A DNA stretch of 64,000 bases, taken from assembly GCA_002101205.1 (NCBI GenBank), contig LWTM01000068.1:1-64000 (forward strand). Reading direction: 5' to 3'. The translations under genes were made by a program, and so were the position numbers. The DNA is from Cycloclasticus sp. symbiont of Poecilosclerida sp. N. GTDB taxonomy: Bacteria > Pseudomonadota > Gammaproteobacteria > Methylococcales > Cycloclasticaceae. Below, one piece after another: positions 17,930 through 25,294 of this stretch (the stretch's first letter is position 1; every line of letters begins with the position of its first letter). The notes under the pieces were generated by a model. The model had not been told where the DNA came from, made no database searches, and was given only the letters and a program-made list of their open reading frames with translations.

Positions 17930-19342
17930 TTAATTAAACCTACCATTAAAAGCTGAAGCCAGTATTGATTGCTTATTTTTTTCAGCTTTTAGCAACTGAA
18001 TATCTAGCTCATCTTCCAGTTTGTTTATTGAATACAGCTTCTCCTCCACCCTAAACACCATTTGTTCCATTTCTAATATTGAAGGCAAAGGGAATGGCAA
18101 GGTGGTAAATGATTCTTTAGTGAAGTGTTTAATTGTGCTTCCAGTAAAATATCTTTGCAACAAACCAGTTGATGCAAAATATTCAAGAAGATAAACTAGG
18201 TATTGCGGTATCAACGGAAGGTGAAAACGTACGCGGTGTAATGCTTTTTGATACTTCAGAGTAACCCCACCCTCCCATACTGCCGATCTTCCGGGTTCGC
18301 CTCCTTCACAGACCAAAACATCACCAGCACTCAAGTCATATCTTTTTAATTCACTTTCCTTAAAAAACATTTTCAATAAATTATCCGTATCAATTCTTCC
18401 CCACCTTACATTGATATTCCTAAGGTATTGAATACTCTCCCCCGTAGCATGCTTCCCTTTGTCTAGCATTTTACCCAACCAAATCTCGGCAACCTGATCA
18501 ACTGATGCCATCTCCCACTCATTTGGGTTTTCTAAATCCACAAGCAAGGCTGGTTTTTTAGGCTCTTTATACTTCTCCTTCCACTTATCATCCTTAGGCA
18601 TTTTACCTTTGGCTTGGAATTTTCTGAGCTGTTGTTCTTCCCATTTTTGGCGGTGTTCTTTTAGGATGCGTTCGAGTAGTTGGCTTGCTGGTTCTAATTT
18701 ACCTTTATTCTGTTCGCGCCAGTCTTTGGTTAGCTCGCCGGTAACGGCGGCTTTGAGGACGGATTGGCGGTATTGTTTTAGGAGTTTTTGGGCTTTTTTT
18801 AGGGCTTCTATTCCTGCATCAATATGGGAGAAGAGCTCTTCGATTTTGGCGACGATGCGTTTTTGTTGTTCGGGTGGGGCTAGTGGAAAATCTAAATTTC
18901 TTACCTGTTCTAACCGTATGCCTTTAACAGTTGTACCTGAACCTATGCTTTCTAAATGATTAGCTTTAGAAACGAACCAGTATTCTAAATAACCTTTTTG
19001 TACGTCAGGGGGCAGAATAAGTGCTTTTAGGTCTTGGTTAATTGCTGCTTTATATGGAACACGAACCACCTTCCCTAAGCCAATCCGAGTCGCGATAATT
19101 ACAGTATCTTCAGGAATAATATTTGTTGAGCTTTTTTCTACCCCTTCCTCCGTAATATGGTTCTTTGCATCGGCAGGCCGCCTTGTTCTCATATCTTTGA
19201 CAGTAAGCCACGGGATGTTGCCATTCCAATACTGCGGATTATTTTTAGAGGGTGTCCCTCCTCCAATTACCTTAGTTACTACATCACCAAGTTTTGACCA
19301 AACCCAGCCACTCGGTAACTCTTTTAGGAGTTCCTCACTCAT
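17930..19342 (-). CDS. hsdS: Type I restriction-modification specificity subunit HsdS
   Basis: The 470-residue product has two target recognition domains, each followed by a conserved helical spacer. TRD1 is about residues 8-160 (LPSGWVWSKLGDVV, IPWLTVKDM), the central helical region about 160-260 (APPEQQKRIVAKIEELFSHI), TRD2 about 275-430, and the C-terminal helix after FPLPSILEMEQ. It dictates the split DNA target of the HsdRMS complex. The ATG overlaps the TGA of a short copy of the hsdR 3' end (19339-19512), probably the ancestral hsdR-hsdS coupling. Confidence 0.94.
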   Translation of the reverse strand: MSEELLKELPSGWVWSKLGDVVTKVIGGGTPSKNNPQYWNGNIPWLTVKDMRTRRPADAKNHITEEGVEKSSTNIIPEDTVIIATRIGLGKVVRVPYKAAINQDLKALILPPDVQKGYLEYWFVSKANHLESIGSGTTVKGIRLEQVRNLDFPLAPPEQQKRIVAKIEELFSHIDAGIEALKKAQKLLKQYRQSVLKAAVTGELTKDWREQNKGKLEPASQLLERILKEHRQKWEEQQLRKFQAKGKMPKDDKWKEKYKEPKKPALLVDLENPNEWEMASVDQVAEIWLGKMLDKGKHATGESIQYLRNINVRWGRIDTDNLLKMFFKESELKRYDLSAGDVLVCEGGEPGRSAVWEGGVTLKYQKALHRVRFHLPLIPQYLVYLLEYFASTGLLQRYFTGSTIKHFTKESFTTLPFPLPSILEMEQMVFRVEEKLYSINKLEDELDIQLLKAEKNKQSILASAFNGRFN

Positions 19343-19512
19343 GCAATCAAATACCCATTCAATTCATTAATCATTGGCTGTAGTTCTTTGCCAAACAGCT
19401 GGGTTGCTTTTAGCAATCCTCCTTCTTCTTGGTTGAAGGGTGTGTATTCAAAATCATCGAAGGTCATTTCTGCATTTTGGGCGATTTGTTCTTTTATTTT
19501 GTTTATCAACAT
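19339..19512 (-). pseudogene. 57-codon duplicate of the hsdR 3' end, still coupled to hsdS
   Basis: 19342-19505 repeats 20524-20684 with few changes and encodes the HsdR tail (KIKEQIAQNAEMT, then GKELQPMINELNGYLIA). The frame is intact from ATG at 19512 to TGA at 19339. The ATG has GTGAGG as a ribosome-binding site, sitting in the last codons of rhuM-fic. The TGA overlaps the hsdS ATG (ATGA). The piece could be only a scar of the rhuM-fic insertion, or could still serve as a translation relay that feeds hsdS. Confidence 0.8.
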
Positions 19513-19517
19513 TACTT

Positions 19518-20504
19518 TTACCTCACTAGCATACTCATAATCAGTCGAATCATGGTTTCTTTTTGTTCAGGTGCCGACTCGGCAACCAGTAGTGTCAGCG
19601 CTGCCAATCCAGTATCGTTAATGATCGGTTGGTCTTGCTTGTTTAGTAAGCTATTGTTTCTATGTAAAAAGTCTACAAATAGAAATGCTCCGCTGCGTTT
19701 ATTGCCATCGGTAAAGGGGTGGTCTTTCACCATAAAGTACAGAAGGTGCGCTGCTTTGCCTTCTATACTTGGGTAGGCGGGCTCTCCAAATATTGTTTGC
19801 TCAAGATTGCCGAGTATCGAGGCTATGCTATCGGTGCGTTCTTTGGCAAATAGCTCTGTCGCTTCGCCTCGTTGTACGAGGCTAGTTTTAAATTCTGCTA
19901 AGGCTTGTTTTACTTCGATTTCGGTGGGTAATACACCACCTGCCTGGCCTTGTGGCTCTATTAACAGGCCTTCATCGTAACGTTGCAGCCATAAAAAGGT
20001 TTGGGTGTAGCGGCGGACTATTTCCACTAGGCCTGTACCCACCTCGGCTGTAATAGTTTGTGATTGAGCGGTCTTTTTAATTAGGCATAACATCGCTTCT
20101 AGCTCATTGGCATTTTGCTCAAAACGTTGCTGGTTGAGGGTGTAACCTTGGGTTAAATATTCTCGTAAGCGCTGGGTTGCCCAAATGCGAAATTGAGTAC
20201 CTTTTAATGAATTAACTCGATAACCGACGGAAATAATGGCATCCAAATTATAAAACATGACCTTTCTTTTAACCTTGCGTCTGCCTTCTTGCCGAACTAT
20301 CGAGGATTGCTCGGTAGTTGCTAACTGTTCTAACTCTCCTGATTCATAGATATTTTTTAGGTGCAGGCTAATTGTATCGCTGTCCCTTTCAAATAGCTCA
20401 GCCATTTGTGATTGCGAAAGCCATAAGGTTTCTTGTTCAAAGCGAACCTCAACTTGGGAATGGCCATCTTCGGACTGGAATATTTCTATTTGCTTATTGT
20501 TCAT
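19518..20504 (-). CDS. RhuM-Fic (DOC) fusion protein
   Basis: The product has 328 residues. The N-terminal RhuM-type half (VEVRFEQETLWLSQSQMAEL, then VKRKVMFYNLDAIISVGYRV near 80-100) resembles Salmonella virulence protein RhuM and phage regulators. The C-terminal half carries the Fic/DOC AMPylation motif HPFTDGNKRSGAFLFVDFL near residue 262, complete with catalytic His and phosphate-binding loop. This architecture is common inside type I R-M operons. Fic enzymes modify proteins with AMP or other phosphates, but the target is not known. It lies 16 bp downstream of hsdR and is flanked by direct copies of the hsdR 3' end. Confidence 0.88.
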   Translation of the reverse strand: MNNKQIEIFQSEDGHSQVEVRFEQETLWLSQSQMAELFERDSDTISLHLKNIYESGELEQLATTEQSSIVRQEGRRKVKRKVMFYNLDAIISVGYRVNSLKGTQFRIWATQRLREYLTQGYTLNQQRFEQNANELEAMLCLIKKTAQSQTITAEVGTGLVEIVRRYTQTFLWLQRYDEGLLIEPQGQAGGVLPTEIEVKQALAEFKTSLVQRGEATELFAKERTDSIASILGNLEQTIFGEPAYPSIEGKAAHLLYFMVKDHPFTDGNKRSGAFLFVDFLHRNNSLLNKQDQPIINDTGLAALTLLVAESAPEQKETMIRLIMSMLVR

Positions 20505-20520
20505 TTCTCACCATGCCATC

Positions 20521-23295
20521 TTATGCTATCAAATACCCATTCAATTCATTAATCATTGGCTGTAGCTCTTTGCCAAACAGCTCGGTTGCTTTTAGCAACC
20601 CCCCTTCTTGGTTGAAGGGTGTGTATTCAAAATCTTCGACGGTCATTTCTGCATTTTGGGCGATTTGCTCTTTTATTTTGTTTAGCCAGGCTAATTGGTC
20701 TGGAGTGAATTCTTTGTTTTGCTGCTGTAGCCAGTTTTCGAAGCGGTTATTGACTATCTCTGTGAACGATTCTAGCACATCGGTTATGCCGGTTGCCAGT
20801 CTTAGTAAGCTAACCAATACGGGGAGTTTGCTGTGGGGTGCTGCGCCTTTTACTTTGGCTTTTTTTAGCTGCTCGTAGGCTTTCCATACTTCTACGGGGG
20901 CTATGTGGTATGGCGGTTGTTCTATCTTTTCTACCAGTTGGTTGATCATGTCGTAACTTAGGTGGCGCTTTTGGTAGGGTTGCCGGTAGATGAGTTGTAT
21001 GGCATCGAGTTCGTTTTGATGGTCTTTTATAAATTGTTGCCAGTTGTTGATGAGCCCTTCGGCTTTTTCTACATCGTAGCCGGTGCCTTCTGTATCTATT
21101 TCGTCTGCGCTGTCGTCTATGAGTTGGTCGCTGTCTTTTCGTAGGGTTTCTATTAGCTCGCGCAAGGCAGGTTGGTGGAAGGGTTTTACTAGTTCGTTTG
21201 CCTCTGGTTTGAAGGCTTGTTGAACCTGTTCTTCTGTGGGCGTTGCTTCTGCTGTGTTGTTTATTGCTTTTGCGGTTTCTAGCAGTTTGTCTTCATTGGT
21301 TGCACGTATTAGTTCACCGGCTATTAGGGCAAGTGGTTTACTGGCCAGTTGGGATACTTGTTTGCGCTGTTGGTCGCTTAGCTTTAGGTCTAACCGTATT
21401 AGGCGGTTGCCCAGTGCGCGCAGTGTGTCTGAGTGGCGATCCCCTCGGGCGATTTGTTGCATGAGTTTTTCGGTGGAGATGCTGGGTTTTGTTTCTAGCG
21501 ATCGGGTTTCTGTTTTGTCGGTTTCGGTAACGCCTACGCAATCAACCAGTACAAAGCGGCTTTTGCCGGGGGCATCGGGGGTTACTTTGTGTAGCTCATC
21601 TATGCTGAGTACGCGTGTGCCACGGCCTTTCATCTGTTCGTAGTAAGATTGGCTTTTTACATCGCGCATAAACATAACGCATTCGAGCGGTTTTATGTCG
21701 GTACCGGTGGCGATCATATCGACGGTTACGCTGATGCGGTATTGGGGGTTTGTACGGAAGGCTTTGATGGCCTCTTCTGCTTCGCGCTTACCTATTTTGT
21801 AGGTGATTTTTTTGCAGAAGGCGTTGCTTTCATTAAACACTTCTCGCACGGTATTGACTATGCGGTCGCAGTGGTCGTCATCTTTGGCGAAGATGAGTGT
21901 TTTGGGAACCCATGCCATTTTGCCGTTGTTAAATTCTCGCTCTGGAAAACACTCTTTTAGGCAACGGTCTTTAAAGGCTTGGATGACGGTACGAATTTGG
22001 TCGGGTGCGATGACGCTTCTGTCGAGCTGCGCGGCTTCCCACTTTTCTTCTTCGTCTAGTATTTCTAGCCGTTTTTGTTTGGTGAACCTATCGCGCCTTT
22101 GTACGGCAGTTCCTGCCTCTAGGGTACTTCCCTTTTCGGTCATTTCTGTTTTGATGCGGTAGATGTCGTAACCTACATTTACTTTATCAATGACTGCGTT
22201 TTCATGGGTGTATTCAGAGACCATATTTTGATTAAAAAAACCGATGGTCTTTTTGGTGGGCGTGGCGGTTAGGCCGATTAAAAAGGCATCAAAATATTCA
22301 AGCACTTGTCGCCATAGGTTGTAGATGGAGCGGTGGCATTCATCAATAATGATAATGTCGAACGCTTCAATAGGAATGCTTGGGTTGTAGGTAACGGGGC
22401 GCGGTTGCTTATTCACGCTGCTGGTTTCCACTTCAAAGCCTGAGTGCTCGTCTGCCTCATCATCTAGCTCTTGCCCTGTTAGCTGTGAGTACATGCGCTG
22501 AATGGTGGATATGGTTACTTTGCTGGCCTCGACTATGCCTGCACGGCCAAGTATGTTGACGTTGTAGTGTTGGGTGAATTTACGGCCATCATTCGGGATG
22601 ACAAATTGTTCAAACTCATCTTTTGCATTGGTGCCTAAGTTGCCACGATCAACTAGAAATAAAACACGCTTTGCCTTGGCAAATTTAGCTAGGCGATACA
22701 CCTGTTTAACAGCGGTATAGGTTTTACCTGAGCCTGTGGCCATTTGTAGTAGCGCGCGAGGTTTAGCCTGTTTTAAGCTGCCCTCAATGCCATGAATAGC
22801 GTCAATTTGGCAATCACGTAAACCTTCTGTGTTTAGCTCAGGTAAATCCTCTGCTAGCCTTGAGCGCAGGCTTCTGCCCTCTTCTAGCCATTCTTTAAAG
22901 GTTTCTGGTTTATGGAAATGAAACAGGGGCCGTGAGCGCGGTTTTGGGTCTCGCTCGTCGCGAAAACGAATTTCTTGATTGGTGGCTTCGTATAAAAAGG
23001 GTAACGGCTGGTCGTCTTCTACCCAGCGTTCTACATAGTTGCTATGGGATGTGGCATAACGTGCTGATTGTTCCGCAACACCGCCAAGGTTTGCGCCCTC
23101 TTTCTTCGCTTCAATAATGCCGCAGGCTTTGCCCTCTATAAACAACATGTAATCGGCAGGACCGCTGTCTGTGTCCATTTCACGCACGGCAACGCCTAAC
23201 GATTCAAAGAGATTTAGTTGAGTTTTATCTTGGATAACCCAACCACAGCTCTTTAGCTGCTTGTCAATATATTCACGTGTTTCGGCTTCTAGCAC
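20521..23295 (-). CDS. hsdR: Type I restriction enzyme HsdR subunit
   Basis: The 924-residue motor-nuclease moves DNA and cuts it when the target is unmodified. The PD-(D/E)xK nuclease is N-terminal (SGPADYMLFIEGKACGIIEA-K near residues 43-64). The SF2 helicase follows with Walker A MATGSGKTYTAVKQ near 183, DECH box IIDECHRS near 314, and motif VI in EQMKGRGTRVL near 560. The C-terminus is an EcoEI-type HsdM-interaction domain. It is first in the minus-strand hsd operon. The 3' 161 bases also occur just before hsdS. Confidence 0.94.
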   Translation of the reverse strand: MLEAETREYIDKQLKSCGWVIQDKTQLNLFESLGVAVREMDTDSGPADYMLFIEGKACGIIEAKKEGANLGGVAEQSARYATSHSNYVERWVEDDQPLPFLYEATNQEIRFRDERDPKPRSRPLFHFHKPETFKEWLEEGRSLRSRLAEDLPELNTEGLRDCQIDAIHGIEGSLKQAKPRALLQMATGSGKTYTAVKQVYRLAKFAKAKRVLFLVDRGNLGTNAKDEFEQFVIPNDGRKFTQHYNVNILGRAGIVEASKVTISTIQRMYSQLTGQELDDEADEHSGFEVETSSVNKQPRPVTYNPSIPIEAFDIIIIDECHRSIYNLWRQVLEYFDAFLIGLTATPTKKTIGFFNQNMVSEYTHENAVIDKVNVGYDIYRIKTEMTEKGSTLEAGTAVQRRDRFTKQKRLEILDEEEKWEAAQLDRSVIAPDQIRTVIQAFKDRCLKECFPEREFNNGKMAWVPKTLIFAKDDDHCDRIVNTVREVFNESNAFCKKITYKIGKREAEEAIKAFRTNPQYRISVTVDMIATGTDIKPLECVMFMRDVKSQSYYEQMKGRGTRVLSIDELHKVTPDAPGKSRFVLVDCVGVTETDKTETRSLETKPSISTEKLMQQIARGDRHSDTLRALGNRLIRLDLKLSDQQRKQVSQLASKPLALIAGELIRATNEDKLLETAKAINNTAEATPTEEQVQQAFKPEANELVKPFHQPALRELIETLRKDSDQLIDDSADEIDTEGTGYDVEKAEGLINNWQQFIKDHQNELDAIQLIYRQPYQKRHLSYDMINQLVEKIEQPPYHIAPVEVWKAYEQLKKAKVKGAAPHSKLPVLVSLLRLATGITDVLESFTEIVNNRFENWLQQQNKEFTPDQLAWLNKIKEQIAQNAEMTVEDFEYTPFNQEGGLLKATELFGKELQPMINELNGYLIA

Positions 23296-23391
23296 TGTTT
23301 AGCTTCCTGCTTTTTTATTTAGTTTATCAAAACTTTGTCTGTAACAGACTTAAGAGCATCATATTAGGTATACACACTGTAAGGCCATTAA

Positions 23392-23940
23392 TTAACCTTG
23401 GTAATTATCCACAATTTCATCAAAAAAAGCTTTACCTGAATCTGACAGAATAAAGGCGTTTGAGCCTATTTTTTGTAGCATGATGTTGCGCTCTACTAAT
23501 ATAGGTTTTATTGAGGCGCTAAAGTCTCGTTTCATAGCCGATTTTTCGAGTATCTCTGCGGTATCTGGCATGTCTTGAATTCCCTCAAAGTCTGCCTCGG
23601 TTAACCCGCCGCTTGGGTCTATTAGCTTGCTGATTCTATAGTTGTTTTCGGTTAGATATTTGCCCATTAATAGCAGCAGCACGCAGGCTTTCATGGTTAT
23701 ATCCGTTTTTAGGCTGTTTGTATCAGCGTTACGTTCTCGAATGTAGATATAGCAGGAACTTTCTACAAATTCGTAGCCTGACATTTTGTATTGGGTTCGA
23801 TAGTCATCAAGATTGTCTATTATTTCGGTGAATAATGGGTTTTCGGTAAAGCTGTTGCTATTATCTAAGCTGGTTTTGTTGATGATTCTACCGTTCATCA
23901 GTTCGTTAAAGATGCGTTGGCTCGTGGCTGCGTTATACAT
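23392..23940 (-). CDS. MukE-like winged-helix subunit (JetB-type) of SMC complex
   Basis: The 182-residue product is predicted alpha-helical with a C-terminal winged-helix look (ILVERNIMLQKIGSNAFILS, D-S-G-K-A-F-F). I do not see diagnostic motifs. The call rests on size, on its position as the last gene of an operon with an SMC ATPase, a kleisin-like and a TOPRIM gene, and on the JetB/MksE role as kite-type kleisin partner. The start overlaps the previous gene by 8 bases. Confidence 0.65.
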   Translation of the reverse strand: MYNAATSQRIFNELMNGRIINKTSLDNSNSFTENPLFTEIIDNLDDYRTQYKMSGYEFVESSCYIYIRERNADTNSLKTDITMKACVLLLLMGKYLTENNYRISKLIDPSGGLTEADFEGIQDMPDTAEILEKSAMKRDFSASIKPILVERNIMLQKIGSNAFILSDSGKAFFDEIVDNYQG

Positions 23941-25294
23941 TGGCCGGCTCCTTGTTATATTCTATTTGCAGGTAGTCAAGATAGTGAATGCCATCGTCCA
24001 TTTTGCATTGCGTGAGTTTGTTTGGCAGTTTGGTTTGGTACATTGGCAGTATCGCCTCTATGCCGTAGAGAATGTCTAATAAGCTGAAGTCATTCAGTGA
24101 TTCGTTCAGCAGTTTGAAAATATAGGCATGTACGTTGGGAATGTTGGTTTGACTCGGTGCATCGCACAGTATTTTGCTTATTCGCATTAGGCGATCTTGA
24201 TCCAGTTTATTGGTAGCGGCTAAAGGTCTTAGGGTGGTGGCTTTGGGTCTAATATCTTTTTCTTGAACCGTGATAAGGTATTCTTTAAAGCGCAATTTCG
24301 TTTGACTATTCCATGTGAGCCTTTTGGAGAATTTTTGCTTTTGACTGCTTAAACCGTCGAGTGTTCTATGATGATTAAATATATTAGAATGCGCCGTTAA
24401 GTGCTTGTTTTTCTTGCGTCCATGACGTAACGGTTTGATGCTCTCGAGCAGTTCGCTATAGGCGCTTTCCATGGCTAAAAAGTAGCTTCTGTCTTTTTTA
24501 AGATGGCTTGAAAACTGTTCCAGCTTTTTTGTTAATAAGGCAATATCTTTGTAATAACTAGTGATGACAGTTTTTTTCAAATGAATTTTATTCGCCATGT
24601 CATAGCGCTTTATTTCGCCACCGGCATAGTAATCAATTAGCGCTTGAACCGACTTGGAAAACGATTCTGTTTGCACCATGTCCATAGATGGGTTTATAAA
24701 TTCATAACATGGCAGTACAAACCTGTCGTATAAACTCGATACTTTATTATACAGGTCGGATACGCTTATTTGCTGTGATCCTGAGTCGTATAATTTATAT
24801 TCTTGCGCCAATGAATCGACTTGAGCGGTTAACGCGTAAATATTCTCTTTAACTTTAGAATGTATTTCGCTCATTAAATTGTTAAATGTACTCAGCGCCT
24901 CAATATACGGTTGCGAATCTAATGGTTGCGCTATGACATGATTAACGGCGCTGACCAATTGCGCTCGCATTTGCTCAAAATCGGCATCGGTTAGTTCTTT
25001 TGCTCTTTTAATATCAAGAAACCTGAGTAAATCAACAATCACGCGCTCAAGTGTAATCATGCCGCTGTCTTTATCGTGATGAATAAAAATACCATTTTCA
25101 ACGAGTGTGGAAATATTCAGGTGAAGGCCATCACTGCCCTCGCCCACGCAAATAACACGGTTGTAATCATTAATGTACATTTGCTCTGGAATTTCTAGCG
25201 AGCCATCATGTTGGTCGATATAATCAAGCATATTGAAAAACACCTTTTGGTGGCGAATAATCGCGCCAATTAATATTTCTCTATTCAGCTTCAT
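23933..25294 (-). CDS. Kleisin-like subunit (JetA/MksF-type) of SMC complex
   Basis: The 453-residue, mainly helical protein has an N-terminal winged-helix-like region (REILIGAIIRHQKVFFNMLD), long central helices rich in Gln/Lys/Glu, and a C-terminal segment with a conserved-looking MDDGIHYLDYLQI. In MksF/JetA proteins the N- and C-terminal parts bridge the SMC neck and head. Its place directly after the SMC gene (4-base overlap, ATGA) and before the MukE-like gene supports this role. No enzymatic motif is visible. Confidence 0.7.
   Translation of the reverse strand: MKLNREILIGAIIRHQKVFFNMLDYIDQHDGSLEIPEQMYINDYNRVICVGEGSDGLHLNISTLVENGIFIHHDKDSGMITLERVIVDLLRFLDIKRAKELTDADFEQMRAQLVSAVNHVIAQPLDSQPYIEALSTFNNLMSEIHSKVKENIYALTAQVDSLAQEYKLYDSGSQQISVSDLYNKVSSLYDRFVLPCYEFINPSMDMVQTESFSKSVQALIDYYAGGEIKRYDMANKIHLKKTVITSYYKDIALLTKKLEQFSSHLKKDRSYFLAMESAYSELLESIKPLRHGRKKNKHLTAHSNIFNHHRTLDGLSSQKQKFSKRLTWNSQTKLRFKEYLITVQEKDIRPKATTLRPLAATNKLDQDRLMRISKILCDAPSQTNIPNVHAYIFKLLNESLNDFSLLDILYGIEAILPMYQTKLPNKLTQCKMDDGIHYLDYLQIEYNKEPANV

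Noticed and set aside
21236-21960. Several plus-strand open frames over 70 codons inside hsdR
   Set aside because: They lie entirely opposite hsdR, whose protein is clearly conserved. Their sequences are low-complexity (Ser/Arg- or Phe/Val-rich) antisense translations.
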